Below, one piece after another: positions 1-5,305 of a stretch of 5,305 bases of DNA. Source of the DNA: Alcaligenaceae bacterium (GTDB lineage: Bacteria > Pseudomonadota > Gammaproteobacteria > Burkholderiales > Burkholderiaceae); assembly GCA_947372575.1 (NCBI GenBank), contig CANBUF010000170.1:1-5305 (forward strand). The letters are read 5' to 3'. The notes below the pieces were generated by a model. The model saw nothing but the letters and a program-made list of their open reading frames with translations. It was not told where the DNA came from and did not search any database. Made by a program: the position numbers and the translations under genes. Within the stretch, counting starts at the first letter, position 1, and every line of letters begins with the position of its first letter.

Positions 1-718
1 GGCCGAAACAGAAATCTTTGCGGTGCATCAACAAGGTCTGATCGAACGAACCAGTGAGTACGGTCAGGACTTTTTGACCCGGATTTTGCCAGCCGTGCTG
101 TTCCAGTCAATCGACTATGTTGCCGCCACCCGGGAACAGCGGAAAATGATTATGCAAATGCAACCGATCTATGAAAAATATGATTTGTTGCTGATGCAAG
201 GTTTTGGTCCGGCCCCAACAATCAGTGCGCATCGTCCGATGAGTTTTTGGAAGCGCGCCAACGCGCAAGTCCCTGCGAACATCACTGGTGGCCCAGCCCT
301 CTCGGTTTGTTGCGGCTTTGATTCAGCAGGATTGCCAATGGGCGTGCAGTTAATCGGTGCACCACAGACCGACGCTCAGGTATTACGTGCAGGACATGCC
401 TACGAGCAAGCAACGCACTGGCACAAGCGTCGTCCGATGCTCACTCAAACGATGCAAGCGCCTGAAATTGAAGTGCCTGACCTCACACCGGACACTTCAG
501 CGTGCGATGCCCAGACACGGGCGTATGCAACGGATATGGCGCGTCATGCAGGCTTGCATCTGAACGAGCTTGCGCTAAATATCTTATTGCAGGCAGCCCC
601 GCATGCCATTGCAATGACCCAACGCCTGCGGCAAAAACGCGATTGGTTCGATGAGCCAGCAAACGTATTTCGTATTCCCTCACCTACTCAATTCACGAAC
701 ACAAAGGAAGTTGCATGA
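1..718 (+). CDS. Amidase-signature family protein, C-terminal half (5' end outside window)
   Basis: The open frame enters at base 2 and gives 238 visible residues; there is no start in the window. Family members are usually 450-500 residues, so about half is missing, including the region that holds the Ser-Ser-Lys catalytic triad. The visible part matches the late amidase-signature core: a segment reading ITGGPALSVCCGFDSAGLP, then MGVQLIG, then a helix beginning near VLRAGHAYEQAT and ending at HWHKRRP. Known members hydrolyse amide bonds (amidases, GatA, AtzE, allophanate and biuret-type hydrolases). The substrate here is unknown. After the core comes a linker and then a helical tail (bases ~509-673) ending in DEPANVFR, which resembles the AtzG/DUF4089 module. 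The TGA stop overlaps the next gene's ATG (ATGA), so the two genes are probably translationally coupled. The GTG at 23 is internal, since the frame stays open and conserved-looking upstream of it. Confidence is high for the family and low for the substrate. Confidence 0.88.
   Translation, partial: AETEIFAVHQQGLIERTSEYGQDFLTRILPAVLFQSIDYVAATREQRKMIMQMQPIYEKYDLLLMQGFGPAPTISAHRPMSFWKRANAQVPANITGGPALSVCCGFDSAGLPMGVQLIGAPQTDAQVLRAGHAYEQATHWHKRRPMLTQTMQAPEIEVPDLTPDTSACDAQTRAYATDMARHAGLHLNELALNILLQAAPHAIAMTQRLRQKRDWFDEPANVFRIPSPTQFTNTKEVA
509..673 (+). other. AtzG/DUF4089-like helical tail fused to the amidase
   Basis: About 55 residues near the amidase C terminus show the pattern Y..DMA...GL.L.E......LLQAAP.A.AMTQRL, followed by DWFDEPANVFR. 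AtzG-like (DUF4089) proteins are small GatC-like partners of amidases such as AtzE, and they have a similar helix-helix layout ending in an EPA-x-VF motif. Here the segment is in the same reading frame as the amidase core, after a Pro/Asp-rich linker (EVPDLTPDTS). It may therefore be a built-in partner domain. The match is by eye and has not been tested with a profile. Confidence 0.5.
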
Positions 719-1779
719 AAACCTATCATATCGCCGCGATTCCAGGAGACGGCATTGGTAAAGAAGTAATCCCCGAAGGCCAAAAAGTCCTGATGGCGAT
801 GTCGGCTAAAGATCCTGCTTTGAATTTTGAGTTTGAAAGTTTTGACTGGGGTGGCGACTACTATCGGGCGCACGGTGTGATGATGCCTGAGAATGGCCTC
901 GATGCCTTGCGAAACAAAGACGCCATCCTGTTCGGCTCTGCAGGTGATCCGCATATCCCGGACCACATCACCCTGTGGGGCTTGCGTCTGAAAATCTGCC
1001 AGGGCTTTGATCAGTATGCCAACGTGCGGCCAACCAGAATATTGCCTGGCATCGATGCTCCGCTCAAGCGCTGCACACCGGCACAACTGGACTGGGTCAT
1101 CGTTCGCGAAAATTCCGAAGGTGAATACTCTGGCGTCGGCGGACGCGCCCATCAAGGCCACCCCATCGAAGTCGCAACCGATGTGAGCATGATGACGCGC
1201 GCCGGCGTTGAACGCATCATGCGCTATGCCTTCAAACTCGCACAATCGCGTCCGCGCAAACTGCTCACCGTCATTACCAAATCCAATGCGCAGCGTCATG
1301 CAATGGTGATGTGGGATGAAATTGCCGTGCAGATTTCCAAGGAATTTCCAGACGTCACCTGGGATAAGGAACTGGTTGATGCGGCGACCGCACGCATGGT
1401 CAATCGCCCAGGTACGCTCGACACGATTGTGGCGACAAACTTGCACGCCGATATCCTGAGTGACTTGGCTGCAGCGCTCGCCGGTAGCCTGGGCATCGCA
1501 CCAACAGGCAATATCGATCCTGAACGACGCTATCCATCGATGTTCGAGCCCATCCACGGCTCGGCCTTTGACATCATGGGTAAAGGACTCGCCAATCCGA
1601 TTGGAACCTTTTGGTCAGTGGTCATGATGCTTGAGCACCTGGGCGAACAAGCTGCTGCGGATCGCCTGATGCAAGCCATCGAAGCGGTGACAGCGAATAC
1701 CCGCCTGCATACCCGCGATCTGGGTGGACTGGCGACGACCGCACAAGTCACAGCAGCCATCATCGAAAAGCTTGGCTAA
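715..1779 (+). CDS. ttuC: Tartrate dehydrogenase / D-malate dehydrogenase (decarboxylating), TtuC-DmlA type
   Basis: A complete cytoplasmic protein of 354 residues in the isocitrate/isopropylmalate dehydrogenase superfamily, whose usual size is 350-365. It starts AAIPGDGIGKEVIPEG. Substrate-handling arginines are at R91, R105 (NVRP) and R131 (RENSEGEYSG), with the probable catalytic Tyr138. K189 lies in ITKSN, and the metal-binding aspartates are likely D222, D246 and D250 (NLHADILSDLAAALAGSLG). The NAD-binding loop is MFEPIHGSAFDIMGKGLANPIG (270s-290s). The HADILSD stretch and the Phe after HGSA fit the tartrate/D-malate branch better than LeuB, which normally has GDILSD and HGSAPD. The family uses NAD and Mn2+/Mg2+ to oxidise and decarboxylate D-malate, tartrate or 3-alkylmalates. 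The ATG is preceded by AAGGAAG (704-710) and overlaps the amidase stop, so the two genes form one operon. The class is secure; the exact substrate and hence the symbol are less so. Confidence 0.9.
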   Translation: MKTYHIAAIPGDGIGKEVIPEGQKVLMAMSAKDPALNFEFESFDWGGDYYRAHGVMMPENGLDALRNKDAILFGSAGDPHIPDHITLWGLRLKICQGFDQYANVRPTRILPGIDAPLKRCTPAQLDWVIVRENSEGEYSGVGGRAHQGHPIEVATDVSMMTRAGVERIMRYAFKLAQSRPRKLLTVITKSNAQRHAMVMWDEIAVQISKEFPDVTWDKELVDAATARMVNRPGTLDTIVATNLHADILSDLAAALAGSLGIAPTGNIDPERRYPSMFEPIHGSAFDIMGKGLANPIGTFWSVVMMLEHLGEQAAADRLMQAIEAVTANTRLHTRDLGGLATTAQVTAAIIEKLG

Positions 1780-1808
1780 CGGATTAGTAAAAGATCCCGG
1801 CTTTTATG

Positions 1809-1874
1809 AAAAAGAAAACGCCCCTCATTATGGAAGATGCCAAAAATGCCTGCATCCTGACAAAATAAGGGGCG
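1809..1874 (-). terminator. Intrinsic terminator of the dctPQM operon
   Basis: Arms CGCCCCT (1819-1825) and AGGGGCG (1868-1874) are perfectly complementary over 7 bp. After mismatches the stem continues, with an inner GATGC (1836-1840) / GCATC (1852-1856) helix and an 11-base loop. Read on the minus strand, the hairpin is followed at once by TTTTCTTTTT (1809-1818), which is a typical U-tract. On the + strand it is followed by AGTTGG, so it should act mainly on the transporter transcript. It lies 47 bases beyond the dctM stop. Confidence 0.68.
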
Positions 1875-1880
1875 AGTTGG

Positions 1881-1902
1881 AACCGGTTATAAAAACGGTT
1901 TT
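1881..1902 (+). terminator. Possible weak + strand terminator after the dehydrogenase gene
   Basis: AACCG (1881-1885) can pair with CGGTT (1896-1900), with two flanking G-U pairs, and the sequence ends in TTTT (1899-1902). The stem is short and the T-run is only four bases. It is the best + strand candidate in the convergent gap but not convincing; + strand transcripts may instead end by Rho or run into the antisense of dctM. Confidence 0.22.
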
Positions 1903-1919
1903 GAAAGCGGTTGCGGCAG
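1884..1919. repeat. Three CGGTT copies at exact 12-base spacing
   Basis: CGGTT occurs at 1884-1888, 1896-1900 and 1908-1912, each beginning a 12-base unit. The first two units also share an A-rich 3' half. The copies lie in the non-coding gap between the terminator and the dctM stop. There are only three units with low identity outside the core, so chance is a real possibility. The spacing is close to, but more than, one helical turn. Confidence 0.35.
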
Positions 1920-1920
1920 C

Positions 1921-3231
1921 TTACTTCTCTTTGCCCATCACATAGTCTGGCAAGATTGTCACGAGATCAGGCAATACCGTGATGATCAGAATGCACACGA
2001 CCAGACAGATAAAAAATGGAATGGCAGCCTTGGCGATCGTGTTGCTGTCCTTGCCGGTCATGTTTTGCAATACGAACAAGTTAAAACCAACGGGCGGGGT
2101 GACTTCGGCGATTTCAACTAACAGCACGATAAAAATTCCAAACCAGATCAAATCGAACCCAGCTTTTTGAATCATCGGCAACACAACCGCCGCAGTCAGC
2201 ACAATCATGCTGATGCCGTCCAGAGCCGTACCCAGTATCAGGTACACCACCACCAGGCTAGCAATCAGCGCATAAGGCGAGAGGTGCATACCGTTGACCC
2301 ACTCCGCGAGCTCGCGCGGCACACCGGTAAAAGCCATTGTCTTGGTCAGAAAGGCTGCACCCGCCAGAATGATCATGATCATGCAACTGGTACGTGTCGT
2401 CCCCATCAGGCCTTCCCAGAAGTTCTTCCAGGTGAGCGAACGGCTATAGCCTGCTATCACCAGGGAACCAAAGACGCCGTAGGCGGCGCATTCAGTCGCA
2501 GTCGCATACCCTGCCACGAGCACCCAGACGATAAAAATAATCAGACCTGTACAAGGAATCAGGTTGCCGCTCTTTTTAAGCTTTTGCATAAAGGTCGACG
2601 GTGGATCGGCTGCCGGGACTTTAGACGGATTGCGAATTGACCACCAGGCGATATAACCCATAAATAGCGCCATCAAAATGGCCGAGGGAATAAATCCCGC
2701 CAGAAAGATTCGGATAATGGACGCATCGGCTGCCACGGCATAGACCACCATGGTGATGGAGGGTGGAATCAGAATACCAAGTGTCCCGGAGGTCGCGAGT
2801 GCGCCTAAAGCCAGGCTCTCGTCGTAACCGCGTTTTTTGAGTTCAGGCAGGGCAACCTTGGAAATCGTGGCACAGGTTGCGGCTGACGAACCACTGACTG
2901 AACCAAAAATCCCGCAACCAAGAACTGTGGTGTGCATCAGTCGGCCGGGTATGCGATTAAGCCAGGGGCTCAGGCCCTCGAACATTTCTTCACTGAGTTT
3001 GGTGCGAAACAGGATTTCGCCCATCCAGATAAAAAGCGGGAGCGCTGCGAGCTCCCATGAGGCGTTTGTTTCCCAGAAGGCGGAAAAAAGATTTTTACCG
3101 GGTTGCGTGCTGACAAAGAATGCCTGGCCCACCCAGCCGCAGATCGCCAGCGTCATCGCAATCCAGATGCCACCAGAGAGCAACATCATCATGATGATGA
3201 GCAAAAAAAGACCAATTCCTAGCGTTTCCAT
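1921..3231 (-). CDS. dctM: TRAP transporter large permease subunit, DctM type
   Basis: A complete protein of 436 residues, normal for DctM (425-450), very hydrophobic with about a dozen membrane segments. It forms the Na+-coupled channel of the tripartite TRAP transporter and works with DctQ in the inner membrane. Family landmarks in order: PLFIWMGEIL (65-74), the glycine/serine motif GSVSGSSAAT (110-119), SGTLGILIPPS (148-158), ATATECAAYG (243-252), GTALDGISMIVLT (334-346) and EVTPPVGFNLFVL (376-388). The repeated hairpin-like motifs (SGTLGILIPPS and EVTPPVGFNL) correspond to the two pseudo-symmetric halves of the ion-transporter fold. The ATG lies 22 bases after the dctQ stop, with AGAGA six bases upstream as a modest Shine-Dalgarno. 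It is the last gene of the operon and is followed by a U-tract hairpin. There is no sign of truncation. Confidence 0.95.
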   Translation of the reverse strand: METLGIGLFLLIIMMMLLSGGIWIAMTLAICGWVGQAFFVSTQPGKNLFSAFWETNASWELAALPLFIWMGEILFRTKLSEEMFEGLSPWLNRIPGRLMHTTVLGCGIFGSVSGSSAATCATISKVALPELKKRGYDESLALGALATSGTLGILIPPSITMVVYAVAADASIIRIFLAGFIPSAILMALFMGYIAWWSIRNPSKVPAADPPSTFMQKLKKSGNLIPCTGLIIFIVWVLVAGYATATECAAYGVFGSLVIAGYSRSLTWKNFWEGLMGTTRTSCMIMIILAGAAFLTKTMAFTGVPRELAEWVNGMHLSPYALIASLVVVYLILGTALDGISMIVLTAAVVLPMIQKAGFDLIWFGIFIVLLVEIAEVTPPVGFNLFVLQNMTGKDSNTIAKAAIPFFICLVVCILIITVLPDLVTILPDYVMGKEK

Positions 3232-3253
3232 TGTGTATCTCTATAAGGTGGAG

Positions 3254-3787
3254 TTAGACATCGGACGAGAAGTCGCCTTCGGCGTGACGGGCTTCTACAG
3301 CCACAACATAGGTTGGTCGATTACCGCGCAGAACGATGACAAACTCATCGACCACGGCGATAAAAAACAACCAGGCTCCAACCAAAAACGAAAGTTGTGG
3401 AATCCACATCGGCATCGCGATCAATCCACCTGCCGTATCTTTGAACTCCCAGCTTTCGTAAGTAAACAAGGTCGCAGACCAGGCAAGGTAACCCACAGCG
3501 ACACAGGCAAACGCTAAGGAAACAAGCTCAAAGCGGTGCCGCGTACGTTCAGAGAGTTTTTCGAGCAACAAGGTGACCCTTACAAAATCGCCGTGCTTGA
3601 ATGCATGCGCCATTGCAAGAAACGCCGCGGCAGCACACAACCAGGCTACGATATCGTTGACGGCACCGGTCTTAAAACCGAACTCTCTGAGCACGCTTTG
3701 CCCAACCATCAAAATACAAATACCCAAAATGCAAAGAGCAGCCATGCCTCCCGCCACGAGGTACAACCTATCTAAAAACTTTCTCAT
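3254..3787 (-). CDS. dctQ: TRAP transporter small permease subunit, DctQ type
   Basis: A complete 177-residue inner-membrane protein, within the usual DctQ size (150-200). Four membrane segments are visible at about 8-30, 44-63, 87-108 and 128-152. Typical DctQ features include an early VGQSVLREFGF segment after helix 1, NDIVAWLCAAAAFLAMAHAFKHGDFVRV (44-71) and an amphipathic loop before helix 3. In the family DctQ stabilises the large permease and helps dock the substrate-loaded DctP. The ATG at 3787 is the only usable start, because an in-frame stop lies six codons upstream. It is preceded by five Cs, and the nearest AAGG is 13 bases away, so its ribosome binding site is poor. The gene sits 64 bases after dctP and 22 bases before dctM. 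The final ~20 residues are acidic and cytoplasmic-looking. Confidence 0.92.
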   Translation of the reverse strand: MRKFLDRLYLVAGGMAALCILGICILMVGQSVLREFGFKTGAVNDIVAWLCAAAAFLAMAHAFKHGDFVRVTLLLEKLSERTRHRFELVSLAFACVAVGYLAWSATLFTYESWEFKDTAGGLIAMPMWIPQLSFLVGAWLFFIAVVDEFVIVLRGNRPTYVVAVEARHAEGDFSSDV

Positions 3788-3839
3788 GGGGGATACAAAG
3801 CCTTATTCTCAATTAATCAAAAAATACTTGAATGCAACA

Positions 3840-3865
3840 CTGCCACGAGACTTATTGTGCGGCAG
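3840..3865 (-). promoter_or_regulatory. Stem-loop at the dctP stop / dctP-dctQ junction
   Basis: Read on the minus strand, CTGCC (3861-3865) pairs with GGCAG (3840-3844). A further AC/GT pairing inside a small bulge closes a loop of about ten bases that includes the dctP stop codon. A run of six Ts (3819-3824) lies 15 bases beyond, too far for a standard terminator. It may stabilise the dctP 3' end or reduce read-through into dctQM, as is common in operons where the binding protein is made in excess. Confidence 0.35.
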
Positions 3866-4847
3866 GAACAAGCTTGCGGTATTCAGCAATCAGCTCCGGA
3901 CCCTGAGGTGCAGCTTTCTTTTCCCAGTCAATGAGCATGACACCGCCGATTTTCTTAAGATCTGCAGCAAAGGTCGGTGATGGCGGAGCAACCGTCATAC
4001 CGCGATCTGCCAGAATCTTTTTAAAGGCGCTTTCTTTTTCTTCGCTGACTTTCCAGCCGCGCGCTTCAGCGGCCGCGGCAGCTTTGGTCACGGCTTGCTG
4101 TGTCGCCTTGTCCAGTGCATTAAAGGCCTTGAGATTGATCAGCACCGCATTTTTTGGAATCCAGGCCTGCGCCTCATAAAAATACTTCAAGCTCTCATAG
4201 GTCTTTGAATCAATGCCTGTTGCGCTTGAAGAGGCGTAAGTCTCAACCACGCCCGTTGCAAGCGCCTGGCTCAGTTCCGCTGCCTGGATCGTCACAGGTT
4301 GTAATTCCATCAACTCGGCCATTTTTGCAGTGGCAGGAGAATAAGCACGCCATTTCATACCTTTCATATCCGCAACAGAACTCACCGGCTTTTTGGTATA
4401 GATACCTTGAGGCTGCCATGGCACGGTGTAAAGCACCTTCAGGCCTTGTGCGGCAAGGTATTTATCCAGGGCAGGAATCTGCACTTTCTCGAGTGACTTA
4501 GCGTCGGCATAGCTGGTGGCGAGGAAAGGCACGCCGTCCATGCCAAACAGTGGGCTCTCGTTTTCGTAATTCACCATCAGGATTTCGCCCAATTGTGCCT
4601 GACCACCCTGGACAGCACGCTTGATTTCAGTGGCCTTAAAGAGCGAGGCATTGGAATGTACGGCGATTTTCAGTTTGCCTTCGGTGGCCGTATCAACATC
4701 TTTAGCAAAGAGTTCGAGATTTTCGGTATGAAAGTTACCCGGAGCATAGGCAGCAGGCAAATCCCATTTGGTCTGGGCATGCGCCAGACCTGTGATGCCG
4801 ACACAAACCAGCGCAGCAGCCAAACGTGCGAGAGAAAAACCTTTCAT
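3852..4847 (-). CDS. dctP: TRAP transporter periplasmic substrate-binding protein, DctP type
   Basis: A complete 331-residue precursor, standard for DctP. It has a Sec signal peptide: MKGFSLAR, a hydrophobic core, and a probable cleavage after LAHA (residue 24), leaving QTKWDL; no lipobox is seen. The mature protein captures an organic anion in the periplasm and hands it to DctQM. Seen in order: the first strand WDLPAAY, FHTENLELFAKDVDTATEGKL (39-59), ASLFKATEIKRAVQGGQAQLGE (67-88), PFLATSY (107-113), PWQPQGIYTKKP (143-154), KGMKWRAYSP (162-171) and AAELSQALATGVVET (189-203). R167 in KWRAY is at the position of the arginine that in characterised DctP proteins forms a salt bridge to the ligand carboxylate. 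The ligand is therefore probably a carboxylate but is otherwise unknown. The start has a strong AGGGGA site (4852-4857) four bases upstream. It is the first gene of the minus-strand operon, with regulation presumably from the divergent region beside it. Confidence 0.94.
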   Translation of the reverse strand: MKGFSLARLAAALVCVGITGLAHAQTKWDLPAAYAPGNFHTENLELFAKDVDTATEGKLKIAVHSNASLFKATEIKRAVQGGQAQLGEILMVNYENESPLFGMDGVPFLATSYADAKSLEKVQIPALDKYLAAQGLKVLYTVPWQPQGIYTKKPVSSVADMKGMKWRAYSPATAKMAELMELQPVTIQAAELSQALATGVVETYASSSATGIDSKTYESLKYFYEAQAWIPKNAVLINLKAFNALDKATQQAVTKAAAAAEARGWKVSEEKESAFKKILADRGMTVAPPSPTFAADLKKIGGVMLIDWEKKAAPQGPELIAEYRKLVPAAQ

Positions 4848-4929
4848 AACGTCCCCTATTGAAAATCGAGAATTTAAAAAAAAGACAAAATCTTTCGGAG
4901 TGAACTACCTCAACTTCAAGCATAATTGC

Positions 4930-4946
4930 ATAAATATTTATAAATA
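4930..4946. repeat. Two overlapping 12-bp AT palindromes
   Basis: ATAAATATTTAT (4930-4941) and TATTTATAAATA (4935-4946) are each perfect inverted repeats made only of A and T. They lie where promoter or operator elements of the divergent genes would be expected. They could be part of an AT-rich upstream element, a binding site, or simple low-complexity sequence. Confidence 0.4.
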
Positions 4947-4977
4947 CAAAATGAGACCTAAGCTTTTCCCTAATGTG

Positions 4978-5040
4978 GTGCGCATGCCGATCTGCCGCAC
5001 TAAAAAGACGTGCCATGCATGAACTGGCGCACTAAAAAGG
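4978..5040. repeat. Imperfect ~32-bp tandem duplication upstream of the MBL-fold gene
   Basis: Unit 1 spans 4978-5008 and unit 2 spans 5010-5040. Aligned with one single-base gap on each side, they share GTGC, CATGC, GA, CTG and the long block CGCACTAAAAAG (4996-5007 and 5028-5039), about 26 identities in 32 columns. The start-to-start distance is 32 bases, close to three helical turns. Unit 2 ends inside the Shine-Dalgarno of the downstream gene. Unit 1 also contains GTGCG (4978-4982) facing CGCAC (4996-5000) as an inverted repeat. It could be a pair of operators on one DNA face or the relic of a small duplication. Confidence 0.7.
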
Positions 5041-5042
5041 AG
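5037..5042 (+). promoter_or_regulatory. Shine-Dalgarno AAGGAG that fixes a TTG start
   Basis: AAGGAG lies seven bases upstream of the TTG at 5050. The frame has a stop at 5020-5022 and no ATG or GTG between that stop and the start of the conserved fold, so this site decides the start codon. Confidence 0.8.
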
Positions 5043-5049
5043 CGGTATT

Positions 5050-5305
5050 TTGAGTGCAAAATATGAATTGCTTTTGCGTGGCAACAGCCTGAGTTTTCGC
5101 GGTGGTTTCTTTGGTTTGTGTAATGTCGTGTTGGTCACGGCTGAGGACGGCACACGTATTTTGTTCGATACTGGGCATTACTGCGTGCGTAAGGGGCTGA
5201 TCAACGGTCTCAAAGAACGCGATCTGGCGCCCACTGATATTGATCTTGTTTTTTTATCGCACCTGCATTTTGACCATTGCCAGAATCTGGACTTATTCAA
5301 AGGCG
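5050..5305 (+). CDS. Metallo-beta-lactamase-fold hydrolase, N-terminal part (3' end outside window)
   Basis: The 85 visible residues begin at a TTG start and run off the right edge; whole family members are usually 220-300 residues. The visible part shows the opening beta strands of the fold (ELLLRGNSLSFRG, then NVVLVTAEDGTRILFDTGHY, with D40 in the LFDTG turn). The helix GLINGLKERDLAPTDID follows, and then FLSHLHFDHCQN. The H71-x-H73-x-D75-H76 motif supplies the dinuclear metal ligands and catalytic Asp of this superfamily. An HLHFDH variant is also found in N-acyl-homoserine lactonases and other lactone or ester hydrolases. The N terminus has no signal peptide, so a cytoplasmic enzyme is likely. 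The specific reaction cannot be called from this fragment. It is divergently transcribed from dctP and may belong to the same catabolic locus. Confidence 0.88.
   Translation, partial: MSAKYELLLRGNSLSFRGGFFGLCNVVLVTAEDGTRILFDTGHYCVRKGLINGLKERDLAPTDIDLVFLSHLHFDHCQNLDLFKG

Larger units (their letters stand above)
4848..5049. promoter_or_regulatory. Divergent promoter/regulatory region between dctP and the MBL-fold gene
   Basis: These 202 bases separate two outward-facing genes, so promoters for both should lie here. The dctP-proximal half is AT-rich (about 4861-4950) and contains an A8 run and two overlapping 12-bp palindromes (4930-4941, 4935-4946). The MBL-proximal half (4978-5040) is an imperfect tandem duplication. 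No strong consensus sigma-70 promoter was found on either strand. A weak minus-strand candidate is TATGCT (4920-4925) with TTGTAT 19 bases upstream. No regulator gene lies in the window. Confidence 0.55.

Noticed and set aside
688..1557. A 289-codon open frame antisense to the dehydrogenase
   Set aside because: It lies wholly against a well-conserved gene, has a Cys/His/Arg-rich composition without any recognisable domain, and follows from the codon bias of the sense strand.
715..1779. Dehydrogenase read as LeuB (3-isopropylmalate dehydrogenase)
   Set aside because: The HADILSD and HGSAFD motifs fit the tartrate/D-malate branch, and no leuC, leuD or leuA neighbour is present.
3184..3199. A perfect 16-bp palindrome, CATCATCATGATGATG
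   Set aside because: It is produced by the consecutive Ile-Ile-Met-Met-Met codons of the first DctM membrane segment, so coding explains it.
2837..3517. A 226-codon + strand open frame antisense to dctM and dctQ
   Set aside because: It spans the junction of two clear membrane-protein genes, has no plausible start context and no recognisable motif.
4876..4895. A8 run with an AAAGA/TCTTT mini-hairpin in the dctP leader, resembling an attenuator
   Set aside because: The stem is five bp, nearly all A-T, and too weak to act as a terminator. No leader peptide or alternative pairing was evident.
5014..5021. CATGCATG palindrome as an independent operator
   Set aside because: It is only eight bases and lies within the tandem repeat unit; unit 1 does not preserve it.
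5249..5255. T7 run in the MBL gene (and A7 at 3203-3209 in dctM) as phase-variation tracts
   Set aside because: Seven bases is short for contingency loci, and both frames are intact and read through conserved residues.

Overview
The window looks like part of a betaproteobacterial chromosome, most likely order Burkholderiales. This rests on the roughly balanced base composition, the periplasmic binding protein that resembles those numerous in Alcaligenaceae/Burkholderiaceae, and the gene mix. The assignment comes from recognising families by eye; no database search was possible.

Layout: a + strand operon enters from the left with the C-terminal half of an amidase-signature protein (to 718). 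Its stop overlaps the start of a complete tartrate/D-malate-type decarboxylating dehydrogenase (715-1779) in an ATGA junction. A 141-base convergent gap (1780-1920) follows. It holds an intrinsic terminator that serves the minus strand and a short stretch with CGGTT repeated every 12 bases. On the minus strand, transcribed right to left, is a complete tripartite TRAP transporter operon in the order dctP (4847-3852), dctQ (3787-3254), dctM (3231-1921). A 202-base divergent region (4848-5049) separates dctP from a rightward gene that starts at a TTG codon (5050) and runs off the window. That gene encodes the N-terminal part of a metallo-beta-lactamase-fold hydrolase with a clear HLHFDH metal motif.

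How the genes may fit together (inference): the TRAP system would import an organic anion. The amidase and the MBL-fold hydrolase are both candidates for cleaving an amide, ester or lactone bond. The dehydrogenase would oxidise and decarboxylate a 2-hydroxy (di)acid of the malate/tartrate/3-alkylmalate type. This would be a small catabolic locus for a hydroxyacid or a derivative of one, but the substrate cannot be read from the sequence.

The least ordinary items are three. First, the amidase carries a C-terminal helical tail resembling the AtzG/DUF4089 (GatC-like) module. Second, an imperfect ~32-bp tandem duplication lies directly upstream of, and runs into, the Shine-Dalgarno of the MBL gene. 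Third, the dctP-dctQ junction has a stem-loop and a poorly placed ribosome binding site, which fits lower expression of the membrane subunits. No RNA genes, insertion sequences or CRISPR arrays were seen.
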